Assembly (NCBI RefSeq): GCF_013112485.1
Contig: NZ_JABFHG010000006.1
Location: forward strand, 186,001-250,000
Reading direction: 5' to 3'
DNA: 64,000 nucleotides
Source: Roseicella sp. DB1501
Lineage (GTDB): Bacteria > Pseudomonadota > Alphaproteobacteria > Acetobacterales > Acetobacteraceae
Below the pieces are notes generated by a model that did not search any database, was not told the DNA's origin, and was given only the letters and a program-made list of their open reading frames with translations. The translations under genes were made by a program, and so were the position numbers. This document shows, in pieces, positions 1 through 7,246 of the stretch; the first letter of the stretch is position 1, and every line of letters begins with the position of its first letter.

Positions 1-1
1 C

Positions 2-271
2 GCGCATTACGGCACCGGCATCGCCTTCGCCGCCCTGGCCGGGGCGGGGCTGCTCGCCTTCGCCCTCGCCCTCCTCGCCATGCCCGAGACCCGGCCGGAG
101 CTGCCGGAGGAGGCGCCCGAGATGCGCGACGGGGAGGCCGCTGCCGGGACGACGCCGGACGCCGCCCCGCCGGAGGACGACGCGGCGGCATGGCCGCGCC
201 GGCCGGCCGCGCGCGGCAGGACCGTCGAGCCGGGCAGCGTCGGGCCGCAGGAGCCGGGCGACAGGGCGTGA
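2..271 (+). CDS. MFS transporter, C-terminal fragment (5' end outside window)
   Basis: The reading frame is open from base 2 and ends at the TGA at 269-271. It begins with a hydrophobic stretch rich in Ala, Leu and Gly, closing with a PET motif, as is common at the end of the last membrane helix of major facilitator transporters. A charged, low-complexity tail of about 60 residues follows. Only helix 12 and the cytoplasmic tail are visible, so the substrate cannot be assigned. The stop overlaps the GTG of the next gene in a GTGA, which suggests translational coupling with a second transporter. The family call rests on one helix and is moderately secure. Confidence 0.6.
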   Translation, partial: AHYGTGIAFAALAGAGLLAFALALLAMPETRPELPEEAPEMRDGEAAAGTTPDAAPPEDDAAAWPRRPAARGRTVEPGSVGPQEPGDRA

Positions 272-1500
272 CCCATCCCTTCCGGCGGCGCAGCCCGCCC
301 ATCGCGCCGCCGACGGCCCGGCCGCGCTACCTGCTGCTCTTCGTCCTGCTCTTCCTCGGCTGGGGCGTCCTCAGCCCGCTGCTGCCGGTGGTGCTGGTCG
401 AGCAGGGCGCCGCGCCCTCGCAGGTCGCGCTGCTGCTCGGCCTCGGCGTCGGCCTGCGGCTGGTGGTGATGCCGCTGGCCGGCGTGCTGGCCGACCGGCT
501 CGGCGCGCCGCGGCAGGTGCTCGCCGCCGCCCTGCTCGGCGCGGCGCTCAGCGTGCTCGGCTATGCCTTCGCCTGTGGGCTGGGGCCGCTGCTGCTCGTC
601 GGCGTCGCGCATGCCCTCGCCACGGCCCCGGTCGGGCCGCTGCCCGATGCGCTGGCGGTGCGGGAAGCGGCGAGGATCGAGGCGGGCCGGCCGCGGCTCA
701 ATTACGGCATGGTGCGCGGCGCCGGCGCGGCCGCCTTCATCCTGGCCAATCTCGGCGCCGGCAAGGCGGCCGAGCTGGCCGGCACGCCGGGCATCGTGCT
801 CTGGCTGAACGCCCTGTTCTTCGGCCTCGCCGCCTTCGCCGCGCTGGGCCTGCCGCGCCCCGCCGCAGCCACCCCCTTGGCCGAAGCCTCCCCAGCGCTG
901 TCCGGGCGGGGCCGCCGCGCCATCGCCGCGGTGCTCGCCCTGCCGGGCTTCCGGCCGCTGCTGCTCGTCTCGGCGCTGATCCAGGGCAGCCACGCCTTCT
1001 ACATCAGCTATGCGGCGCTGAGCTGGCAGGCCGCCGGCCTCGGCCCCTTCGCCGTCAACGCCCTGTGGTCCCTCTCGGTCGTCGCCGAGGTGGCGGTGTT
1101 CTTCCTGTTCGGCCGCTGGCTGCTCGCCGGGCTGGGGCCCGGCGGCGTCTGCGCCCTCGCCGCCCTGGCCGGGGTGCTGCGCTGGTCGGTGCTCGCGCTC
1201 GACGGGCCGCTGCCGGCGATCGCCTTCTCCCAGCTCCTGCACGGGCTGACCTTCGCCGCGCAGCATCTGGCGGCGATGGCGATCCTGACACGGCTGGTGC
1301 CGGATCGGCTGGCGGCGACGGCGCAGTCGCTGCTGGCCTCGCTCGGCAACGGCCTCGCCACCGCGCTGCTGCTGCTCGTCTCCGGCCCGCTGCATGACTG
1401 GCTCGGGATCGGCGGCTTCTGGGCGATGGCGGCGCTCTGCGCCATCGCCCTGCCGCTCTGCTTCGGCCTCGGCGGCGCGGCGCGGGACCGGTCGCCGTGA
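268..1500 (+). CDS. MFS transporter of the MFS_1-like (HcaT/LacY-type) group
   Basis: This is a 410-residue inner-membrane protein with about twelve hydrophobic segments. The loop between helices 2 and 3 carries GVLADRLGAPRQ, the typical MFS motif A position (G-x-L-a-D-r). The proton-linked MFS_1-like group, which includes the phenylpropionate permease HcaT, is the best match from the overall pattern; the substrate is unknown. I place the start at the GTG at 268, which overlaps the preceding stop (GTGA). An upstream ATG at 190 would add an Arg/Gln-rich stretch from within the previous gene and no membrane segment. The gene ends in another GTGA overlap with the flavoprotein downstream, so three genes look co-translated. 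Confidence 0.75.
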   Translation: MTHPFRRRSPPIAPPTARPRYLLLFVLLFLGWGVLSPLLPVVLVEQGAAPSQVALLLGLGVGLRLVVMPLAGVLADRLGAPRQVLAAALLGAALSVLGYAFACGLGPLLLVGVAHALATAPVGPLPDALAVREAARIEAGRPRLNYGMVRGAGAAAFILANLGAGKAAELAGTPGIVLWLNALFFGLAAFAALGLPRPAAATPLAEASPALSGRGRRAIAAVLALPGFRPLLLVSALIQGSHAFYISYAALSWQAAGLGPFAVNALWSLSVVAEVAVFFLFGRWLLAGLGPGGVCALAALAGVLRWSVLALDGPLPAIAFSQLLHGLTFAAQHLAAMAILTRLVPDRLAATAQSLLASLGNGLATALLLLVSGPLHDWLGIGGFWAMAALCAIALPLCFGLGGAARDRSP

Positions 1501-2630
1501 CCGATGCGCGGCACCTGCTGCTGGTCGGCGGCGGCCATGCGCATCTCGGCCTGCTGCATGGCCTCGCCCTGCGGCCCGAGCCGCGGCTGCGCGTCACCCT
1601 GCTGGCGGCGGAGACGGCGCCCCTCTATTCCGGCCGGCTGCCGGCGCTGCTCGCCGGCCTCTATCCGCCCGAGGCCTGCCGCATCGACCTGCGCCGCCTC
1701 GCCGCCGCGGCGGGGGCGCGGCTGCTGCCGGGGCGCGCCGTCAGCCTCGATGCCGGGATGCGCCGCCTGCTCTGCGCCGACGGGGCGATCCTGTCCTACG
1801 ACCTGCTCTCGCTCGATATCGGCTCGGTCGCGCGGCCGCCGCCGCCCGGCGGCGGCGAGGTGCTGCCGGTGCGGCCGATCGGCAGCCTGCCGGCGCGGCT
1901 GGGCGCGGCCCTGGCCGGCCTGCCGCCCGGGCCGGCGCGGCTGGCGGTGATCGGCGGCGGGGCGGCGGGCATCGAGCTGGCCTTCGCGCTGCGCCGCCGC
2001 CTTCGCCGCGCCGGCCCGGCGCCGGAGGTGCTGCTGCTGCCCGGCGCGGCGCTGCTGCCCGAGGCGGGCGGCCAGGCGCGCCGGCTGGTCGCCCGCGCCC
2101 TGGCGGCGCGCGGCATCGCGGTGATCGCCGGGGCCGAGGTGATCGCCAGCGGGTTCGACGGCCTGCTGCTCGCCGATGGCCGGCGAATCCCGGCCAGCCT
2201 GGCATTGCTGGCGACCGGGGCGGCGGCGCCGGCCTGGCTGGGCGGCAGCGGGCTTGCCCTCGACCCGCAGGGCTTCGTCGCCGTGGATGCGGCGCTGCGC
2301 TCGGTCTCGCATCCGGAGGTCTTCGCGGCCGGCGACATCGCCGCGGTGCTGCCGCATCCCCGGCCGAAGGCCGGCGTCTTCGCCGTCCGCCAGGGGGCGC
2401 CGCTGCTCGCCAATCTCCGCCGCGTGGCGCGGGGCGCGGCGCCGCGGCCCTTCCATCCGCAGCGGCGCGCCCTGGCGCTGATCGGCACCTATGACGGCGT
2501 GGCGATCGCGCTGCGCGGCCGCCTCGCCATCGAGGGCCGCTGGCTGTGGTGGCTGAAGCACTGGCTCGACGGGCGCTGGATCGCCCGCTTCCGGGCGCTG
2601 CCGGCCGGGCTGCCCCGCGCGACCGGATAG
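1497..2630 (+). CDS. FAD-dependent pyridine nucleotide-disulfide oxidoreductase family protein (SelD N-terminal-like)
   Basis: A 377-residue two-dinucleotide-fold flavoprotein. An N-terminal FAD-binding motif reads VGGGHAHL (residues 10-17), which is the signature of the family found fused to the N terminus of selenide water dikinase (SelD) or encoded alone. A second Rossmann motif, VIGGGAAGIE, sits at about residues 151-160, and a C-terminal AAGDIA motif contacts FAD. The redox CxxC pair of classical disulfide reductases is absent, so an NDH-2-like NAD(P)H:quinone role is possible. No SelD domain or selenium gene is nearby. The GTG start overlaps the MFS stop (GTGA), linking it to the transporter. 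The physiological substrate is unknown. Confidence 0.75.
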   Translation: MTDARHLLLVGGGHAHLGLLHGLALRPEPRLRVTLLAAETAPLYSGRLPALLAGLYPPEACRIDLRRLAAAAGARLLPGRAVSLDAGMRRLLCADGAILSYDLLSLDIGSVARPPPPGGGEVLPVRPIGSLPARLGAALAGLPPGPARLAVIGGGAAGIELAFALRRRLRRAGPAPEVLLLPGAALLPEAGGQARRLVARALAARGIAVIAGAEVIASGFDGLLLADGRRIPASLALLATGAAAPAWLGGSGLALDPQGFVAVDAALRSVSHPEVFAAGDIAAVLPHPRPKAGVFAVRQGAPLLANLRRVARGAAPRPFHPQRRALALIGTYDGVAIALRGRLAIEGRWLWWLKHWLDGRWIARFRALPAGLPRATG

Positions 2631-2706
2631 GGCGGCGTTCCCCAGGGGCCGGCAACCCCGCGGCCGCATCGGGTGTTCGGGGCCAGGACAGGCAAGGGTT
2701 CCGGCC

Positions 2707-3747
2707 ATGGCGTCCCGCATCCACCACCGCACCGCCCCCGGCGCGGTTGTCATCACCGGCGCCTCGGCCGGCGTCGGGCGGGCGACGGCGCGCGCCTTCG
2801 CGCGGCGCGGCGCCAACCTGGCGCTGATCGCCCGCAGCACCGAGGGGCTGGAGGCCGCGCGGCGCGAGGCCGAGGCCGCGGGGGTCCGCGCCATCGCCCT
2901 GCCGACCGACACCGCGGATGCCGAGGGCGTCTTCGCCGCCGCCGACCGCGCCGCCGCGCATTTCGGCGGCATCGGCACCTGGGTGAACGCCGCCATGGCG
3001 ACGACCTTCGCCCCGGTGCACGCCACCTCGCCCGAGGAATACCGGCGGGTCACCGAGGTGACCTATCTCGGCTATGTGCACGGCACGCTGGCGGCGCTGC
3101 GGCACATGCGGCCGCGCGATGCCGGGACCATCGTGCAGGTGGGCTCGGCCCTGGCCTATCGGGCGATCCCGCTGCAATCCGCCTATTGCGCGGCGAAATT
3201 CGCCATCCGCGGCTTCACCGATTCCCTGCGCTCCGAGCTGCGGCACGAGGGCAGCGGGATCCGCCTCACCATGGTGCAGCTGCCGGCGGTGAACACGCCG
3301 CAATTCAACTGGGCGCGCAGCCACATGCCGCGCCGGGCGCAGCCCGTGCCGCCGATCCACCAGCCCGAGCCGGTGGCGGAGCGGATCGTCCAGGCGGCGC
3401 TGGCGGCGCCGCGCGAGCTCTGGGTGGGCGGCGCGACGGTGAAGGCGATCCTCGGCACCATGGTGGCGCCGGGACTGGTCGACCGCATCCTCGCCCGCCA
3501 GGGCTATGACGGGCAGATGACGCAGGAGCCGGAGCCGCCGGACCGGCCCGACAACCTGATGACGCCCTGGCCCGGCGACCAGGGGGCGCATGGCCGCTTC
3601 GATGCCCGGGCGCGGCGCCACGCCGCCGCGATCGATCCGGGCTGGCTGCGCGCCACGGCGGGTCTGGCGATCGGCCTGCTGCTGCCGCTGGCTTGGCGCG
3701 GGCTCACCGCGCCCGACGAGCCGGGGGCCAGGCCACGGATGAGGTAG
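2707..3747 (+). CDS. SDR family oxidoreductase with C-terminal extension
   Basis: This is a classical short-chain dehydrogenase of 346 residues, longer than the usual 250. The cofactor motif TGASAGVG is at residues 17-24, and the catalytic set is Ser147, Tyr160 and Lys164 (SAYCAAK). The NNAG structural motif is altered to VNAA near residue 94. After the core, about 80 extra residues include a hydrophobic segment near residues 310-335, which may anchor the protein to the membrane. It reduces or oxidises an unidentified alcohol/carbonyl with NAD(P)H. It lies 76 bases after the flavoprotein and 32 bases before an FMN reductase on the same strand, so a common transcript is plausible. Confidence 0.85.
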   Translation: MASRIHHRTAPGAVVITGASAGVGRATARAFARRGANLALIARSTEGLEAARREAEAAGVRAIALPTDTADAEGVFAAADRAAAHFGGIGTWVNAAMATTFAPVHATSPEEYRRVTEVTYLGYVHGTLAALRHMRPRDAGTIVQVGSALAYRAIPLQSAYCAAKFAIRGFTDSLRSELRHEGSGIRLTMVQLPAVNTPQFNWARSHMPRRAQPVPPIHQPEPVAERIVQAALAAPRELWVGGATVKAILGTMVAPGLVDRILARQGYDGQMTQEPEPPDRPDNLMTPWPGDQGAHGRFDARARRHAAAIDPGWLRATAGLAIGLLLPLAWRGLTAPDEPGARPRMR

Positions 3748-3779
3748 GACGGCTGCCGCAGCGAAGGAGAACCGGCATC

Positions 3780-4346
3780 ATGGCGACCACCCCGAGCATC
3801 AAGGTCTTCGGCCTCTGCGGCAGCCTGCGCCGCGGCTCGCTGAACGCCGCCGCCCTGCGCGCGGCCCGCGAGCTGGCGCCGCCCGGCATGGAGATCGCCA
3901 TCTTCGAGGGGCTGCGCGAGATCCCGCCCTATGACGACGATCTCCGCCAGCAGGGCTATCCGCCGCCGGTGCAGGCGCTGCGCGACGCCATCAAGGCCGC
4001 GGATGCGGTGCTGATCGCCACGCCGGAATACAATTACTCGGTGCCGGGCGTGCTGAAGAACGCCATCGACTGGGCCTCCCGCCCGCCGGAGCAGCCCTTC
4101 GACGGCAAGCCGGTGGCCATCATGGGGGCGAGCCCCGGCGCCATCGGCACGGCGCGGGCGCAGTACCACCTGCGCCAGAGCTTCGTCTTCCTCAACGCCT
4201 TCGTGCTGAACCGCCCCGAGGTGATGATCGGTCAGGCGACCAGCCGCTTCGATGCCGAGGGCCGCCTGACCGACGAGAAGACGCGCGACTTCGTGCAGTC
4301 GCAGCTGGTCGCGCTGAAGGACTGGACCGAGCGGCTGCGGGGGTGA
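3780..4346 (+). CDS. NADPH-dependent FMN reductase family protein
   Basis: A 188-residue flavodoxin-like reductase. The FMN phosphate-binding loop is GSLRRGSLN (near residue 14). The signature PEYNYSVPGVLKNAIDW lies near residues 82-98, as in chromate reductase ChrR, azoreductase and SsuE-like proteins. It likely reduces FMN or quinones with NAD(P)H in the cytoplasm. The ATG at 3780 follows a GAAGGAGA ribosome-binding site about 11 bases upstream. An in-frame start further upstream would run into the end of the SDR gene and lacks such a site. The gene is convergent with the ornithine aminotransferase gene. Confidence 0.88.
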   Translation: MATTPSIKVFGLCGSLRRGSLNAAALRAARELAPPGMEIAIFEGLREIPPYDDDLRQQGYPPPVQALRDAIKAADAVLIATPEYNYSVPGVLKNAIDWASRPPEQPFDGKPVAIMGASPGAIGTARAQYHLRQSFVFLNAFVLNRPEVMIGQATSRFDAEGRLTDEKTRDFVQSQLVALKDWTERLRG

Positions 4347-4401
4347 TCCGCGGCGACCAGCCCCCCCGACGCTCAGTGCCCCGACCTCAGCCTACCGGCG
4401 C

Positions 4402-5643
4402 TCAGCCCGCGGCAAGGTCCGGCGTCGGGCCGCGCAGCACGCCCTCGATCCGCTCCAGCGCCCAATCCGCCTGGTCCCGCGTCAGGATCAGCGGCGGCGA
4501 GACGCGGATGGTATGGCCATGCGTGTCCTTGCAGAGCAGCCCGGCGCGGCGCAGCGCCTCGCACCAGCGGCGGGCGCCGCCGGCCTCGGGGTGCAGCTCG
4601 ACCGCCAGCATCAGGCCGCGGCCGCGCGCCTCCCGCACCGGGCCGCCGATGCCGCGCAGGCCCGCCAGCAGATGCGCGCCGATCCGCGCCGCATTGCCCG
4701 GCATGTCCTCCTCGACCAGCACGCGCAGCGCGGCGCGCGCCACGGCGCAGGCGAGCGGGTTGCCGCCGAAGGTGCTGCCATGCTGCCCCGGCTGCAGCAC
4801 GCCGAGCACCTCGCCGTTCGAGAGCACGGCGGAGACCGGGTAGAAGCCGCCCGACAGCGCCTTGCCGACCAGCGTCACATCCGCCTCGATCCCCTCATGC
4901 TCCTCCGCCAGCAGCCGGCCGGTGCGGCCGAGGCCGGTCTGGATCTCGTCCAGGATCAGCGTCACCCCATGCCGCGTGCAGAGCGCGCGCACCGCCGGCA
5001 GGTAGCCGGGCGGCGGGATGATGACGCCGGCCTCGCCCTGGATCGGCTCGATCAGCACGCCGACCGTGTTGGGCGTGATCGCGGCTTCCAGCGCCGCGGC
5101 GTCGCCGAAGGGCACGGCGCGGAAGCCGGGCGCGAAGGGGCCGAAGCCGCCCCGCGCCTCCGGATCGCTGCTGAAGCCGATGACGGCGGTGGTGCGGCCG
5201 TGGAAATTCCCGGTGCAGACGATGATCTCGGCCGCGCCCTCCGGGATGCCGCGCCGCTCGTAGCCCCATTTGCGCACCGCCTTGATGGCGGTCTCCACCG
5301 CCTCGGCGCCGGTGTTCATCGGCAGCACGAGATGCGAGCGGGTCAGCGCGCAGAGCTCCTCGAAATAGGGCGCGAGCTGGTCGTTGCGGAAGGCCCGCGA
5401 GGTGAGGGTGAGCCGGCCGGACTGCGCGACCAGCGCCTCGCGGATGCGCGGATGGCAATGCCCCTGGTTCACCGCCGAATAGCCGGCGAGGCAATCGAGA
5501 TAGCGGTTGCCCTCCACGTCCCAGACCCAGACGCCCTCGCCGCGGGTGAGGACGACGTCGAGCGGGTGGTAGTTGTGCGCGCCGAGACGCTCCTCGACGC
5601 CGATATGGTCGTAGCGGAAGCTGGGCATGATGCTGTCGGGCAT
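4402..5643 (-). CDS. rocD: ornithine--oxo-acid aminotransferase
   Basis: A 413-residue class III PLP aminotransferase that converts ornithine and 2-oxoglutarate to glutamate-5-semialdehyde and glutamate. The PLP lysine is Lys261 in [15 protein letters not shown] and the pyridine-nitrogen Asp is Asp232 in LILDEIQTG. The N-terminal NYHPLDVVL and the substrate loop around residues 45-60 match ornithine aminotransferases rather than acetylornithine or GABA enzymes. It is the second gene of a two-gene minus-strand operon, 34 bases after an amidinotransferase-fold enzyme that could supply ornithine from arginine. The function call is strong; the link to arginine degradation is inferred from context. 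Confidence 0.9.
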   Translation of the reverse strand: MPDSIMPSFRYDHIGVEERLGAHNYHPLDVVLTRGEGVWVWDVEGNRYLDCLAGYSAVNQGHCHPRIREALVAQSGRLTLTSRAFRNDQLAPYFEELCALTRSHLVLPMNTGAEAVETAIKAVRKWGYERRGIPEGAAEIIVCTGNFHGRTTAVIGFSSDPEARGGFGPFAPGFRAVPFGDAAALEAAITPNTVGVLIEPIQGEAGVIIPPPGYLPAVRALCTRHGVTLILDEIQTGLGRTGRLLAEEHEGIEADVTLVGKALSGGFYPVSAVLSNGEVLGVLQPGQHGSTFGGNPLACAVARAALRVLVEEDMPGNAARIGAHLLAGLRGIGGPVREARGRGLMLAVELHPEAGGARRWCEALRRAGLLCKDTHGHTIRVSPPLILTRDQADWALERIEGVLRGPTPDLAAG

Positions 5644-5677
5644 GGTGTCGTTTCCAGGGATTGGGGGCGCGGCGGGT

Positions 5678-6568
5678 TCAGCCCGCCGGCAGGGTGGCGA
5701 GCGCCTGCGGCGGCAGCGCCGGGGCGGTGCTGCGGTCGAGCCGCAGCGTCATGCAGAAGGCGGCGCCGCCGGAGAGGATGAAGGGCGCGAGGTCGAGCTC
5801 GGCCAGGCGGTAGCCACGCTCGGCGAGCACCGCCCGCAGCCGCGGCGAGGTGCGCGCCATCACCAGGTCGCGGCCGAGGGCGACGGCGTTGAGGCAGAGC
5901 AGCCCGGCCTCCTCCGCATCCGCCGCGATGCGCTGCGCCGGCGGGATACGCTCATGGATCGCGGCGAGGGAGGCCGGGGCGAAGGCGCCGGGATGATAGA
6001 GCAGCTCGCCGCCCGGCAACGGGCAGAAGCAGACATCGAGGTGGTAGAAGCGCGGCGAGACCAGCTCGAGCGGCACGACCTCCTGGCCGAAGAAGGCCGC
6101 GAGATGCGGGATGGCGGCGCGCAGCGAGCGCTGGCCATGGCCGGCCCAGAAATGCCCGCGCCCGGCATCCCAGAGGCAGTCGCCGGCGCCCTCCTGGTAG
6201 AGCCCCTCCGGCAGCTCGGCGACCTCGTCTAGCAGGCCACGCGCCTGCAGGCCGCGGAAGCCGGCGCGGAACCGCGCCTCCTCCGGCCGGCGCTCGGCGC
6301 AGGCGAAGCGGGCGAGCAGCGCCCGGCGGTCGAGCACCACGGCGGCGTTGGCGGGAAAGACCATGTCCGGCAGGCCGGGCGCGCCCGGCAGCACCTCCAG
6401 CCGGGCGCCGGCCGCGCGCAGCGCCGCGGCAAGGCCGGTCCAGGCGGCGCGGGCGGCGGCACGGTTCGCCACCGCGTCGCGGTGCCAATCCTCCGGCCGC
6501 ATCCAGGGGTTGATAACATAATCGACCTCGAAATGCGCCGGGTCGGTCATGAGGATCGTCGGGGCCAT
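5678..6568 (-). CDS. amidinotransferase-fold hydrolase, arginine dihydrolase/dimethylargininase-like
   Basis: A 296-residue pentein (guanidine-modifying) enzyme. The N terminus carries VINPWM (residues 18-23), shared with cyanobacterial arginine dihydrolase ArgZ/AgrE. Asn74 in DMVFPANAA aligns with the Asn associated with full conversion of arginine to ornithine in that family. His176 in FYHLD and Cys272 in GGAAFC are the expected catalytic pair. Dimethylargininase is the alternative. The ATG at 6568 has an AGGAG about 7 bases upstream; a longer start at 6670 lacks family similarity. It precedes rocD and diverges from an Lrp/AsnC regulator, suggesting an arginine to ornithine to glutamate semialdehyde route. 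Confidence 0.75.
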   Translation of the reverse strand: MAPTILMTDPAHFEVDYVINPWMRPEDWHRDAVANRAAARAAWTGLAAALRAAGARLEVLPGAPGLPDMVFPANAAVVLDRRALLARFACAERRPEEARFRAGFRGLQARGLLDEVAELPEGLYQEGAGDCLWDAGRGHFWAGHGQRSLRAAIPHLAAFFGQEVVPLELVSPRFYHLDVCFCPLPGGELLYHPGAFAPASLAAIHERIPPAQRIAADAEEAGLLCLNAVALGRDLVMARTSPRLRAVLAERGYRLAELDLAPFILSGGAAFCMTLRLDRSTAPALPPQALATLPAG

Positions 6569-6732
6569 GCGCTCTCCTGGCCCCAAGGGTCGGAAACGGG
6601 ATCCGAAGCGGGCCGTCAGGCGACTATCCTGGCAAGCGGGAGCGCCAGCATTCCGCTCGACAATTGGCAATCCGCCGCCTCGAATCGGGCAGAATGCCAG
6701 GCCGGGCCGGCACTTCGCCAGGATGGAGGGGC
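6569..6732. promoter_or_regulatory. divergent control region between amidinotransferase-like gene and lrp-type gene
   Basis: These 164 bases separate two divergent starts. They contain an inverted pair, CCTGGCA at 6628-6634 and TGCCAGG at 6695-6701, plus the more AT-rich core CAATTGGCAAT at 6661-6671. Lrp/AsnC proteins commonly bind several weak palindromic sites in such regions and respond to an amino acid. Binding here, and arginine or ornithine as effector, are inference from the gene arrangement. Confidence 0.4.
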
Positions 6733-7167
6733 ATGGAGCTCGACGACACCGACCGCCGGTTGATCGCCCTGCTGCGCGACGATGCGCGCCGGCCGGCTTC
6801 CAGCCTGGCGGCGATGCTCGGCGTCTCCCGCGGCACGGTGCAGAACCGCATCGCCCGGCTGCTGCGGGGCGGCGTGATCCAAGGCTTCACGCTGCGGCTC
6901 GGCGCCGAGGCGGAGCGGGTGGGCGGCGGGGTGCGGGCCATCACCGCCATCGAGATCCGCGGCCGCAGCACGGCGGGGGTGCTGCGGGCGCTGCGCGGCT
7001 TCCCGGAGGTGCGGGCGCTGCACATGACCAATGGCCGCTGGGACGTGATCGCCGAGCTCGGCGCGGAGGGCCTGGAGGCGTTGGACGGGGCGCTCAACCG
7101 CATCCGGATGCTGGAAGGCGTGGCCAATACCGAGACCAGCATCCTGCTCTCGACCCAGAAAGGCTAA
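6733..7167 (+). CDS. Lrp/AsnC family transcriptional regulator
   Basis: A 144-residue DNA-binding protein. The N-terminal winged helix-turn-helix includes LAAMLGVSRGTVQNRIARL (about residues 24-42). A RAM/AsnC ligand-binding domain with the expected beta-alpha-beta pattern occupies residues 68-144. The ATG at 6733 follows a strong GGAGGGG site, so the in-frame extension starting at 6664 is unlikely. It is transcribed away from the amidinotransferase-rocD pair, the usual layout for a local amino-acid-responsive regulator. BkdR-like Lrp proteins control branched-chain catabolism elsewhere, so the bkd operon 4 kb away is a second possible target. Confidence 0.88.
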   Translation: MELDDTDRRLIALLRDDARRPASSLAAMLGVSRGTVQNRIARLLRGGVIQGFTLRLGAEAERVGGGVRAITAIEIRGRSTAGVLRALRGFPEVRALHMTNGRWDVIAELGAEGLEALDGALNRIRMLEGVANTETSILLSTQKG

Positions 7168-7209
7168 GCGCGCCGCCCACCCCGTCGAGGGCTCGCCGAA
7201 GCAGGCGGT

Positions 7210-7240
7210 CCCCAGGACGCCGCGAGCCGGCGTCCTGGGG
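7210..7240. terminator. bidirectional hairpin between convergent genes
   Basis: A perfect 12-bp stem (CCCCAGGACGCC with its complement GGCGTCCTGGGG) encloses a 7-base loop. It lies between the stop of the Lrp gene at 7167 and the stop of the molybdenum hydroxylase large subunit at 7247. There is no T-tract on either strand, so termination efficiency is uncertain, but position and strength fit a shared terminator. Confidence 0.6.
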
Positions 7241-7246
7241 AATGGG

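Noticed and set aside
1008-3621. Long Arg/Pro/Ala-rich minus-strand frames across the first genes
   Set aside because: They are antisense to recognised transporter, flavoprotein and SDR genes, have no ribosome-binding sites and show the low-complexity composition typical of GC-rich shadow frames.
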